Shown piece after piece: positions 35,546 to 47,036 of a stretch of 64,000 nucleotides of DNA (position 1 is its first letter; every line of letters starts with the position of its first letter). Source of the DNA: Micropterus salmoides (lineage: Eukaryota; Chordata; Actinopteri; Centrarchiformes; Centrarchidae); assembly GCF_014851395.1 (NCBI RefSeq), contig NW_024041150.1:13974137-14038136 (forward strand), written 5' to 3'. The notes below the pieces were generated by a model. That model saw only the letters and a program-made list of their open reading frames with translations. It did no database searches and had not been told where the DNA came from. A program made the position numbers and the translations under genes.

Positions 35546-38500
35546 ATTTTCGTGAACAGGACATATTCACACTTTTTTATCATTAAAAATTATATGAAAC
35601 TTTTAATTTGATGTTTTCACATGTCTCCCACACATTGAAAGGCAAGGAAACAGTACTCTGGCAAATACAGCAATTACTGAAAGCAATATGTTAAACACCC
35701 CTCTCAGGCTTTTTGAGAGGTAGGTCAAGGAAAGTATCTTTAAAAACAATCTGTGGATAAGCATTATGTTAAAATTTGACTTTGTGTAGCTTGTTTGTAG
35801 GAATCTGGTTTTCCATACAAAGTCACTGGCTGTTTCAGAATGGCTACCATGTGTGTTTCCCAGCTCCAGGCCAGGGCAAAGGAGAAAGGAATGACTGGAG
35901 TCGCCCTGAGGTGGAGAGAGCAGCATGATGGGAAAGTCTTCCACAAGGAGGGAAAAAGTTCTCAGAAGAAACAGAAAGAAGACCGAGCTCTGAAAAAGAA
36001 GTGTAACTTGACCTGATCTTCAACTTATTGTCTCCCACAGTGAATGTGCATTATACATGTGCAATATATAATGTGCATACAGTTCATAACCTGTCAGAGG
36101 AATTAACCAGAACTTGATATGACAGAGCTAATGTTGATCATAAAGATCACTGAGTGAATTGTTTTAATGAAATGTAATATAGTGTGTAGCAAAGGTGTTC
36201 CAATCAGGATTTTTGTGGCTGATCCACCAATTGCTTTTGTATACTGATCACCGTTCAGTGGGTCTATTTGAAGCCTTCTATATATCATGTAGCATTATAT
36301 TTTATTGAACTATTCTTAACAACAATGTAAATCAAGTATTAAAATTAAGAGATAATAAAGTATAATGAATTGAACTGTTTATTCTATTGGTAGGAAATGT
36401 GCAACATATTTCACTCCCTCTCTTAGAAACCGTTGGCGAAAAGCCCCATGAATTTCACATGTGGATGTTCCAAAACCTCATTAGAAAATCATGTGATCAC
36501 ATAAGAGAGAGTTTTTGTCTCCGAAAGGAAATTTCTTTTGGACTGTGGTCTGTTCCGCGGCTTTACAAAAGCAACACAAAAACAACAGTAAAATAGACTT
36601 CTCTTAACACACACTCTCATGCAACACAACACATGCTCTCAGATCCAGTACATAGGACAGGTACCTATATAAATATGTACATTAACACCTTCTCACAATG
36701 GCTGTTTTTTATTGCACAACTCCTGCAGCTGGCATTCTTGTGTATGTTGTCTGCACCACGTGTTGTGAATAAAAACACAGATGCCTCCCTCCTATCAGAG
36801 TGGATAAGAGAAAAACCCTCCCCCTTGCACAGTGAGTGAGGAACATCAGGACACAGCCACGTCTCAGTGAACACCATTATACATGACTCATGGTACTCTT
36901 AGCAGGCTGTAGCGGTGGTCCGTAGCGCATCCATTTTCCTTTAAAGAAAAAGTTAGAAGATAAAAAGTGCCAGTGAAACTTTTGCCAGGCTCATCATTGT
37001 GTCAGCATATTCATGCACACAATTCCTCAGATTATAAATTTAAAATCCAAGAAATGTTAGCGTGAGACAAGAGCCCTGTGAGACAACATGTGAAATTCAT
37101 GTGACTTGAGATACAACCACACACTTACAACCATAGCAGCCTATCCTTGGTTACTGAGATCAGCTCAGAGCTTACCAAATAGATCTTTACAGATCTACAT
37201 AACAGAACAAAAAGAGTTATAGCTTTTGCATCATGAGTAAATAATAAACTCTGGAGTAGACTTTTATGGAGTATGTTTCTAGGTGCTGTTCCCTGCTCTG
37301 TAGTTTGACTATTGCTCTCCATTTGGACTTCAGTTTGCCTCTTTGGATTTTCTTTCTTTGCACGCACATACAAACACGACCAGCCTCTAATACAACCACC
37401 TCAGCATCGCAGCCACTGATCACTATTGCAGGACTACTTTAAAAAGGCTGTACAAACACACAAATGCTGCACATATTTATAATACTTCTACAGAAAACAC
37501 ACTGAATTTGTCATGATTGAACTACCTCACACCAAACAAAGAGGGAAAAAGAAATGCTAAAATATCCATAATACTTACTGAGACATAGAACTGTCTAACT
37601 GCCACTCAGGGTTAGGTTGAATGATTTACTCGCCATTTAAACCAGACTGTTGGGATGATGAGTTTCAATGCATTGTCTGGTAAGGACTTGATTGATTTTA
37701 CAGTATGTATGGGCTACTATTTGCATCCAATGGCTGTATAGACATTAAAATAAAAGTAGCTAATTTACAAGTGTCTAAAACAATTTAGCATTTAAAATGA
37801 AAAAGTAAAAACAATCAGATCAAATGAAATGCCAGTTTTAGCTAGATAAAATTACTCAACAGTCAATTGTTGATACCAGTTGATACCAGTGATACAAACA
37901 AAATCCCCACAGGACAGCATAATTTAGACATTCAGAGCTTTGCTAAGCACCCAGTTACTGTACTACTCTTTACCTCAATTCTTTTTTCTGGTATATTTAC
38001 AAAATAGTAGCTGGCCAATAGTATTTGAATTTCACTCACAAATTCTGATAACATGTTGTATTAAGACATTTAGGCACATATCTATATATGTGCCGTTAGA
38101 TATCTACTGTAGAATTTACATTAAATACCTGGCAAAAACTTTGCCAATAATGTCCTGTAAAAATGCTGCTATATACTGTAAAAGAAATGGCGGTATATTA
38201 CAGGATATATTTTACAGGTTTTTGCTGTACATAAATGAAAGAGCAATTTATTGTTTTTACAATAAAACAATAGTTTATTGTAATATAATTTATAACATTA
38301 TATTGTATTCTGTTCAAATTACATAAATATTGGTTAAAACGTCACAATACAATATTGATGTAGAATTCCTTTTATAGTAAATTTTTGTTTTTTTACCCAA
38401 CAAACATGGTATTAGCTTATATTCAGCTTTTAAATAAAACTAGAATCAGAGCTGCAAGACAAGATTTATTAAAATTATTATTTGACTATATAACTTGCTT

Positions 38501-38790
38501 GTACACAGAGCCACATGAGCTATTTGCATGCGAGTAATTAGCTTTTTATATACAGTCTATGATAAAAATCTACATGAAAAAAGAAAGTGCAGAGGAAACA
38601 GTCCATTCACTGCTTTCAAAACTACCACAAGAATAACAACTACCAAAAAAAACACTATATTCTAAGCAGACACGCTTAAAAATAACAAAAAATAAAGTAA
38701 CATTTGTCTAACAAATAAAAGTTTTTATTCATAAGTCCTGTAATGGGAATTCCAAACATTTTGCATGTAACCCTGGACTCCCTGAGTCTT
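35546..38790. other. No gene recognised
   Basis: AT-rich intergenic DNA. A 41-residue basic frame starts at ATG near 35891 (TGVALRWREQHDGKVFHKEG) without recognised homology. Other short frames have no signature. Confidence 0.5.
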
Positions 38791-38792
38791 AC

Positions 38793-39023
38793 CTGTGTGA
38801 TGTGGCACTGAATATGTGTAAACGTAACAGTCCAAATATCTCTGTTCTTTGTTATCCAGACTTCAGGAACAACTTGGAACAACTTGTCTCTGTAGGATGA
38901 TATGATTGGCAATTTTGGCGTTGTCGGCAGGATCACACGCGAGAGGACTTTGACACATGGAGCTGAAGGTGAAAACCGTACGGTCAGAGTCTGGGACTCT
39001 GGGACTTCAAACCTCCCCTCCAA
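38793..39023 (-). other. Orphan candidate exon with a consensus splice donor
   Basis: The - strand frame is open through VRFSPSAPCVKVLSRVILP and ITKNRDIWTVTFTHIQCHIT to CACACAG|GTAAGACT, a perfect donor with the intron starting at 38792. I do not recognise the family and no partner exon was found nearby. It could be a remnant exon or chance. Confidence 0.25.
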
Positions 39024-39828
39024 AATACTTGATGCTCAACGTCTCACCCGCTCAGCCTGAGTGTCTGAGGCTCGCTCACCGCTGTGATCCATAAAGAATC
39101 TGGTAGCTGTTCAAGTGTAACAATTCTCTCTACCAAACGGGGTGTGGGTGACAGACGTGTCAGCAGCCTGGGGGGGGGGGGCTGTGTGAATCGGCAAAGC
39201 TTTGGGGTTAAAAGTACTATAGTCAAGAAATCACTGTTGGACAGTTGCTACAGATGAGTAAATGAATTGCGAATGAAAAAAACCCAGAATGTGTGAGGGT
39301 TGAACAAAGGCTTTTGTAAACAGGATAAAGATTCCCTCAGGGTTATAGCTTTGTTAACATTTGATAAAAACATTTAAGAGTTATTAGAGAAAAATTAAAA
39401 ATTACAGATCTGTTAACAATCTCTTCCCAAGCAGACGGCTTCAGGAACGGGACGTGATTGTGGAGGCAGAGGAAGAGCATGTAGCATATCTGACGCTTGT
39501 TTGGGAAAAAAAAAACAATACTGGACACTGGGCTAGAAATTGTCCGGAGATTGAAAATCATCAAATGGCTGATTGACTGGAGGGGGGGAGACCGGGGCCA
39601 GAGAAGGAACTATGTAGGATATTCACATCTAGTTTATCCCTTTAACAGCACTGTTAATTTTAGCTAAAGTCTATGATGTGACAGTGACCCAGAGGAAACG
39701 CTGCCTTTGAATTAATCTAATACTAAATGACTGTCTACAACGAGGACCTGCAACTTTGAGATTTCACACTAACATTGCACGATCAAAAGAGACCTAATCG
39801 TCAATTTTGGTGTACTTTGCCTCCATGT

Positions 39829-39972
39829 CTTCTTTTGCTCTAATGGAAAGACTTCAAAATATATATTTAGATGGTGTTTGTTTTAAGCCCACTACCCTCT
39901 TTCTGTTTGAATCTGTAGATTTCTTCTAAATTAACCAAAACAAGCTAATCTGCCTAAATTAAACAGAATTTC
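39829..39972 (+). repeat. Dispersed repeat, copy 1 left part
   Basis: GACTTCAAAATATATATTTAGATGGTG...ATTTCTTCTAAATTAA matches 50612-50742 in the same orientation. Confidence 0.75.
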
Positions 39973-42430
39973 TGGGTAAAAGACTCTTGATGTAAATCAT
40001 TAACTGTATGATGTATTGCCTTAGCTAAACTTTAGCTAACTTATTACATTAGCTTGTTGCTTATAAGTCATGCCTGTTTTCAAGACACAAGCTAACTATA
40101 TTTGTCTTTTGTCTTTTTGCTAATTAGTTGTAAACTCGAGGTAGTGGTAGCCTAATCTTTGTTCATCACCACTCACCTCCACCAAGAGAAACACAACAGG
40201 GATCGGAGCTGGGAGGGGCTGCTGCCTGCCTGTCTGTCTGATGTGCTGATGTGTGCTGCACTTTTTAGAGACCTTTTTATTTACAGTCTATGGTGGAGAC
40301 ACAGAGAGAGGGGGAGGGAGGGCATCGGAACTCCACAAAGTCTCATCTCCTTACCTGATATTTTGATTTTTTTAATTCAATGAATAGATTTGTTTGACTG
40401 TGCACACACAAAAATATACATATATTGATTTATTTACAAAAAACACATTTTTGCAGGTGCCTGGCCCTTAAGGTTCCTTTACACTATTCATACTAATTTG
40501 GAGCATGCACCATTATGAAAAACTCTACCTGCATTGCCTAACATGCACCTTTTATGCCAACATGCACAAACTCCAATTAAGATGCCACCGAAACAACTAA
40601 CCAACATCTTATTCACCATCGTGGGACTGTTTAACACCAATGTAGGCAGTCAACGGTTGTCAACCCTGATTTACCTTGATGACACTGAGTTAAATCTGGC
40701 TAGGTTAAATCCCCTTCGTTGTATGTATATTCTATTCAATAGTTATCACCTGACCTGTTAGACCTCCCATGTCAATATATAAGGAACATTTGTGATTTAA
40801 GGTCTGTACCACTACTTTTCACTTTCACTTTCAGGGAAGCCCTCTCTATTCAAGTTCTCCCTCCCTTACCTCTTCCCTTTTGTTCTACTTAATGGAAGAT
40901 GTAGAGGCATTGTGATAATGTACGTGTTTTTAACCTACTAGCCTAAACTTGTGTAGTTTGCTAATACTACATGTTATTTAACTTGTGTAAGGGCTGAAGT
41001 TGTAACACGACAATTGAATGGAGATGTATTTACATCTGTTGTCAGGTTTTTTTTTACTGGAGCTGAATAAATTTACTCTACCTTGTGTTCAACTTCATCC
41101 CATGTAACCGGCCCGTGGTTGTACTGAACAGTTTCGTCTCAAACACGCGACCTCTGGTACGGCAGAGAGATGCGAGCCAAAACCCATGGGCAGTAATGTC
41201 GTTTGTTAGCCTTCCTGAATAAACAAACACCCGTATGATTGATTTTCCCTGAAGTGCACAAAAGAAACATAATTGAAGATCATTTGCAGCGCACACAAAA
41301 AGAACTTTCATGAACTAGAGTTTAATCGAGAATCATATTAATTAATAGGCCACGAGCGTTGCATGAAAGTGCGTTTTTTTACCCACCAAACAACATGCTT
41401 CAGCTTCACAAAAAGGAAGTTAAATCTTGTTTTGTAGCTTTTCTGTCAGATTTTGCTTTCTTTTCTTCATGCAGTCAGTATGTGTTAATATTAATGAGGG
41501 GCATTTCACTTACCATTTAAAGGCAACTATGGGCAACATGGAGCTCCCTCACATGCGCCACATTTCAAGTTGATTGTGATTTATAAAGGGAACTTGCTTA
41601 CAAGTGTGCGTATGCGTAAGTCCAAATATCTTTTGACGCGATTTTTGGCTTTCGGCTGCACGTAAACTTTTAGTGAGGAGTCTACACACAGTTTTGTGAA
41701 AGAGACCTCTGCACTTTATGTCCACTTTGGATGTTTAAAGGGCTCTATTAATAAATTTTGATTGATTGATTGAGTTTGAGGCATATCCTGGAGAATGCCA
41801 CTAGCCAAGTCCTGAAACACACAGCAAAGCTCTGCAGCGCCAATGGCGGGGAGCACTTGCGGAGGCACAGGGTTTATATGCTCTGAGTTATCTTCATTAC
41901 ACAGGTTTGATATATGTTAGAAACAAATGTGTTGAAACATAGTTGTAAGAGTTTTATGTTCTATGTTAAGGTTTAAGTAAGCGCTAGATATCTAGCAGTA
42001 TCTTCGCCATTGTCGTGTTGTTTCAGTGTTATTAATACTGTAGCTCAAGGGTCGGTAAATAAATTTGTGTGTCTGGTTAGCTCAGTCAGTAGTGCACGGT
42101 AGAATGTCTTTAAGATCTTTTCAAAGTAAGAGTAAGTAAGTAAGCTCTCAATTCAACTCAAAATGAAGCATTGGTGCAAACAACTTTTCTGCGCTTTTAG
42201 TTTGTAGGCACCATCACTTAAGAGGAAGTGATTATGTGAGTAACTGTATCTGTCATGACAGATCTATTTCAGCACCAGCCACTATTAAATTATTTATTTA
42301 TTTATGTATTTCATTTGGCATGTGAGACTATTGCCGACCACTGCTGTGGGTGAAACCAATGTGAGATACACATTTTGAACAAAAAGTGCAGGGAGGCGTC
42401 ACATCGGCCCCTATGAACAGGCACTGCACT
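39973..42430. other. No gene recognised apart from the repeat above
   Basis: Intergenic. Contains (GATT)n at about 41759-41772, (ATTT)n at 42290-42310, and no supported coding frame. Confidence 0.5.
41085..41175 (+). repeat. Dispersed repeat, copy 1 right part
   Basis: TTCAACTTCATCCCATGTAACCGG...GGTTGTACTGAAC matches 51090-51175 in the same orientation. With the left part this suggests an element of about 1.35 kb here and 0.56 kb in the right mucin gene's intron. Confidence 0.65.
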
Positions 42431-42436
42431 AGTCCT

Positions 42437-42575
42437 TCAAAAGTTTAAAAGCAGGGTAGACAAAAGGGAGGGGGTATCTGTGTTCGCCATGGTGATGCCA
42501 TTCAAGCCACGGCAATCAATAAAGGGGCAGAGAATCTTATCCTTTTTGTCCACAAAGAAGAACCAGCAGGGTTGA
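42437..42575 (-). pseudogene. Ty3/gypsy reverse transcriptase fragment
   Basis: The - strand reads FFFVDKKDKILCPFIDCRGL and NGITMANTDTPSLLSTL, the first conserved RT block of gypsy elements (VxKKDG.LR.CIDYRxLN). It is truncated at both ends and abuts a Tc1 remnant on its 5' side. Confidence 0.7.
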
Positions 42576-42589
42576 TGGTCGAATAATCC

Positions 42590-42820
42590 CGAATAGATCA
42601 CCTTTGGGATTTGGTGGAACAGGAGATTTGCATCATGGATGTGCAGCCGACAAATCTGCAGCAACTGTGCGATGCTATCATGTCAATATGGACTAAAGTC
42701 TTTGGGGAATGTCTCTAAATCCTTGTTGAAAGTATGCCACAAATAATTAAGTTCTGAAGGCAAAAGGGGGTCCAACCCTGTACTAGTGAGGTGTACCTAA
42801 TAAAGTGGTGAGTGAGTGTA
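42590..42820 (+). mobile_element. Tc1/mariner transposase 3' end and terminal repeat
   Basis: It matches, with gaps, the C-terminal end of a Tc1-like transposase (IMDVQPTNLQQL, SIWT, then LKAKGGPTLY-like), followed by GTGTACCTAATAAAGTGGTG and AGTGAGTGTA, a fish Tc1-type terminus. Frameshifted and truncated. Confidence 0.65.
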
Positions 42821-43430
42821 TGTTCAAACGAGCATGGCTGACCTCTCGGAGGTGACCAGGAATTAAGTAAGTGGTTGATGAGGATGCAAAGAGTTTGCTC
42901 AAGTATTGTTGAACACCTTAAGATGCAGATTATAGGAGGGAACAATGGACAGGTCTGGAAACCCAAAGCCAACCAGCCACCGCAGAAGAATAACAATCTG
43001 AACCTCCAGAAGGCACTGACACATCAGAAGGGGCAGGATCCACAAAAAAGAGACTTGGAATCAAAAGCAGATGAACAGCATGTTACACCACACTCTTCAT
43101 CATATTTAATAACCTCACCGGTGGACCTGTTCATGTGTGGATTATGCTTGGTGTAAACCACAGCAGGCCCAGAATGAGATTGTGATTACCTGAGATGAGG
43201 AGCTGTACAGGCTAGGTGCAATGAGTGACTTTCATTAGATGGCGGGCCAGAACATAGGCTAATCAATTTATCATTTATAATCCGTCATTTACAGTGTGCT
43301 TGTTTAGTTAGTGCACAGGACTCCCGTTCAAGGGTTTTTGCCACTATCAAAGTAATCTGGCCATGGGCCAGATATTATTGCTGGCGGGCCAGCTTTGGCC
43401 CACATGCCGCCTATTGCCGACCACTGCGAT
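42821..43430. other. No gene recognised
   Basis: Possible interior of the decayed gypsy copy; no family signature. The phrase ATTGCCGACCACTGC occurs both near 42330 and near 43413. Confidence 0.4.
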
Positions 43431-43499
43431 AGACCACCATCGAGATTCTTGGCTTCAAATTGTTTGGGCAGAGGCACCAAGTAAAGGCAGGGAGTCTTA

Positions 43500-43560
43500 G
43501 CTTACCTCAAATCCAAAAAACTTTCATCAGTTCCAGAATCTATCAACGCAGGATGAGAGT
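43500..43560 (-). pseudogene. Gypsy-type aspartic protease fragment
   Basis: The - strand reads HPALIDSGTDESFLDLR then a stop. The DSG triplet with flanking hydrophobics is the retropepsin active-site signature. It lies upstream (in - strand order) of the RT fragment at 42437-42575, so both may come from one disrupted gypsy copy. Confidence 0.55.
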
Positions 43561-43599
43561 TTTAAAGGGGTGTCAAGTTGAGCCTGAGTAAGAGGTAGA

Positions 43600-45222
43600 A
43601 ATAATTAGATGTGGATGTTTGGCACACCAGCACTGGCAAGCAGAGCCATTATCAGGGTTTAGAAATTAGTAAGGTCCAGATTTTTTTATTCTTTTAATAA
43701 AAAAAAATATTTTGGGTAATTCATTCCAAAATTAGGCCTACAGCTAAACTCAACTAAAGTTATACACTACAGTCACACAAACTAATGAACGTTGGCAAAA
43801 AATGCTTTTATTAATTGAAGTTAATTTGTTAACTTAGGTTCGGGAGCAGGACCACGCCTAAACCACACCTCTAATCACCAGACAAGTCTATCTATACCCA
43901 TGCTACACAGCTGGCCTTGTTTGTCTCTTTTGTTCTCTTCTTGTGTGTGTATGTGTGAAATGAAAGGTTAAACTAAGCAGTGAGCAAAGCATTATGTTTG
44001 GTTAAGAAAACACTAACTGCATCACAGTCTTTTTCCTTCACTGGTGGTCTCACTAAAATTCTTTAAAATAAGAGATACAGACAGACAAGCTATGATCAGG
44101 TAGTGCCTGTAGTCTATAGCCTGGTAGTCTTCACAACATGCATTACGCAAAATTTCTCTCAAATGTAGCCTACAACTGTCATCACAGGACTTTGTTAGAA
44201 TGAGGTGCAGACTACATAATTTTTATTACTATATGATAACATAAAATACAGCAGCTTAGTGCTGAATGGAGAGGGTGCACTGGTTGATAATACAGCCTAA
44301 TAATTTGACATCAGCAGCTGTTTGCACTATTTCATCAAGATTATAGCAGCTGAATTGGTGGGATGCATGGATCGGCTCTGACGAGAGAGGATCGGCTCTG
44401 ACGAGAGAGTCATTTAAAACTTTTCCATGCGCGCAGTAAAGTCACAGCAATGACCGGAGGACATTGTAGCAGCAAAACTGAAAAACTGTCATTATAAACC
44501 TGACAGGACAGACAAAGGAAACTCTGCAGAGGAAATGGAATTCAACTTTTAGACTCTTTAAACGGCTGCTGATTTAAATATGAATTTATGCTGCTGTAGC
44601 TCGTGCGTTAATGCGCTTCATCCTATTTCACCCACCTGGAAATTCACAAACTGTATTTATGGCCCAAAAGTCTGCCCTCAAACAGTGGAGAGTTACGACG
44701 GTGTAATCAGTAACATCTGCATGGTCCTAAAGCCTTCATTTAGGTTGATTGTGTTATCAATGGATTTTTATTCAAATGATTTTATTGATAGGCTATAGCC
44801 TTCATATAATTAGGGGTCCAGACCTCTGTGACCTCATTGCTGGTTACGGCCATGCTGACAAGTCTTTTCTTTTACCTTTAATCTGTCAGTCAGGTCCTGG
44901 TGCTCACAATGGCCCTCATTTATGAAAAGTGCGTACACTAAATTTCCAGTGTACACCTGGCGTACACCCACAACCACAGTGACTTTGAGATTTATCAGTA
45001 TAGACGTTGGCGTACGGCACGCTCAAATCCTACGCCAGCTCAGGAGGTGGTGTACATGTACGCAAGTTTTGAGTTAGTGCGGAAATGCGCAGAAAAACAA
45101 TTCCTAATTAATGTTTCAAACGTTGTTTCTGTTACAGTGGGTCATAATGTATCATTTTATTAGTTAGGAAATGATTTCACAACATTCTAGTTTTAAGTTT
45201 TAGTTTAAGATTTTAAGTTTAG
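43600..45222. other. No gene recognised; possible DNA-transposon end near 44920-45110
   Basis: Contains a perfect 20-bp tandem duplication (44370-44389, 44390-44409). GGCCCTCATTTATGAAAAG (44910 onward) with GTACGCC-type motifs resembles Harbinger-like fish termini. No supported frame. Confidence 0.4.
44370..44409 (+). repeat. Perfect 20-bp tandem duplication
   Basis: GATCGGCTCTGACGAGAGAG occurs twice without a spacer. Confidence 0.9.
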
Positions 45223-45945
45223 TTTTTTAAGGACACCGAGACCATTTTACACGCCTTCATCTCATCACGCCTGGATTATTGCAACAGCCTTTTCACCTGT
45301 GTAACCCAAAAATCTACTGATCGACTCCAGACTGTCCAGAACTCAGCTGCCAGGCTTTTAACCAGAACAAAGATATATGACCACATAACTCCTATTTTAG
45401 CTTCATTACACTGGCTCCCAGTATGTTTTAGAATTGACTTTAAAATTCTATTGATCACTTTTAAAGCTCTTCATGGCCTCTCGCCTTGTTATATTTCTGA
45501 ACTTTTAGTCCCATACGCACCAGCACGTACCTTGAGATCCTCGGGCAGAGGTCTGTTGTCTGTTCCAGAGTCTCAACTGAAAACTAAAGGGGACAGAGCG
45601 TTTGCTGTCAGGGCCCCGAGGCTCTGGAACAGCCTGCCCGAGGAAATCAGGTCAGCTGAGTCAGTGAACTCTTTTATGTCCCTTCTTAAAACATACTTTT
45701 ATAGGAGAGACTTTCCCGATCTTATTTGACTTTATTTTATCCCTTTTATTTTATTCTATTTTACTAATTTTATATTTATCTTAACGTGTATTTTAGTCTT
45801 TTCAATGTTTTCATGCTTTTATCTTGTATTGTTTTTGTATTATTGTCTTTTGGGTATTATTGTCTTTACACCTGTTAAAGCACTTTGTAACCTGTTTTTG
45901 AAAAGTGCTCTACAAATAAAGATTATTATTATTATTATTATTATC
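45223..45945 (+). mobile_element. L2-like LINE 3' end
   Basis: An open frame from about 45223 to 45729 encodes the last part of ORF2: SSRLDYCNSLF, VQNSAARLLTRT, LHWLPVCFRIDFKILLITFK, PRLWNSLPEEIRS and LLKTYFYRRDFPDLI, then a stop. The UTR contains AAAGCACTTTGTAACCTG and ends in an (ATT)n microsatellite (45922-45944), the usual L2-type 3' tail. It is 5'-truncated but otherwise intact. It ends next to the right arm of the inverted duplication. Confidence 0.85.
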
Positions 45946-46099
45946 CACGCACCTATGTGGAAAGCCATGAGGCAGAGGTTTTGTGACTTTTTTCCATTGT
46001 GTTTTGCCATCAAGCCATTAACCACTTGCTGCTTCTGCTCCTACCAACCTAGTGATTAAGAAGCATCCGACTCTTCTTGCAGAAGAAAGAAGAAAAAAA

Positions 46100-46950
46100 G
46101 CTTTATGGGTGAATGCCGCAGCCTTTAATCAAAATTCAGACACAAATAGGTGTTTTAATTTTACAGGAATTGTACAAGGTTAAACATGCCCTGATACATT
46201 TTCTGTTTACCCACCAACAATTGCAAAACATCACACAAGAGACAATTTAAATTCACAAAAGAATTTGCATTCTGATCATTGTAAAGTTTCTGATTTAAAT
46301 TATACAAACCACAATCTTCTCACAGAATATAGCTATACGTGATTACATAAATTCAATGTGTACACTAAATGAAACCTAAACATAAATTTCACATGCTTTT
46401 GAAAGTTACAGAAAGGTTTAGATAGTTTGAAGGTCAGAGTAAAACAACACCATTTTGAATCATCTTTGCTTGTAAAATGACCTGTGTTGATGACAACTAA
46501 CTTCACAGACATCTCACATTTGAATTTCTCAATCTGCACGTTTCAAAATAAAATTCATTCAGACAATGGTGAAGGTGATTTTACTTTCCAGTGTGGATTT
46601 TACTTGTTTAACATGACTTAAGAACATAATTAGTACTGACAGTTAAATATTGCTATAGCACAGTGCTCAGAGAAGCAAGATGCATTTATACATTACATTT
46701 TATATAAAAAGTCAAAGAGTGCAACCATTTCTGACATCCCAGGGCTTAACAGACAGTATTGTTATTTTGTTTAGGTTGTTATTGTAGTGATGATTCAATG
46801 GGCCAGGTGCTTAAAGTTGGCTGTGTCATTCTACATACAAGAGCAAAGACAATCATGAATCTTGGATTTTTACCGACAACAAAGTCCTTGTTCATACCAG
46901 TAATGGCAGTCATAGTCTGCTGGCAATTCAAATGGTAATCAGCACTGATG
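46100..46950 (-). other. Right mucin gene 3'UTR
   Basis: Closely matches the left gene 3'UTR in reverse complement, including a conserved ATTAAA at 46124-46129. Confidence 0.65.
46124..46129 (-). promoter_or_regulatory. Poly(A) signal ATTAAA, right mucin gene
   Basis: TTTAAT on the + strand. Same context as 17641-17646 in the left gene. Confidence 0.5.
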
Positions 46951-47036
46951 CTATTGCTGGCTTGATAGTATCCATGACAACAGTACCAGGCAGGATGCAG
47001 TAATGAGACTGATGTTGTGGCTCACTCCACTTGATT
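46951..47036 (-). CDS. Right mucin gene, last coding exon (GPI-type signal)
   Basis: Acceptor AATTTACAG; encodes QSSGVSHNISLITASCLVLL, then SWILSSQQ and a stop. Differs from the left copy at only a few bases. Confidence 0.87.
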
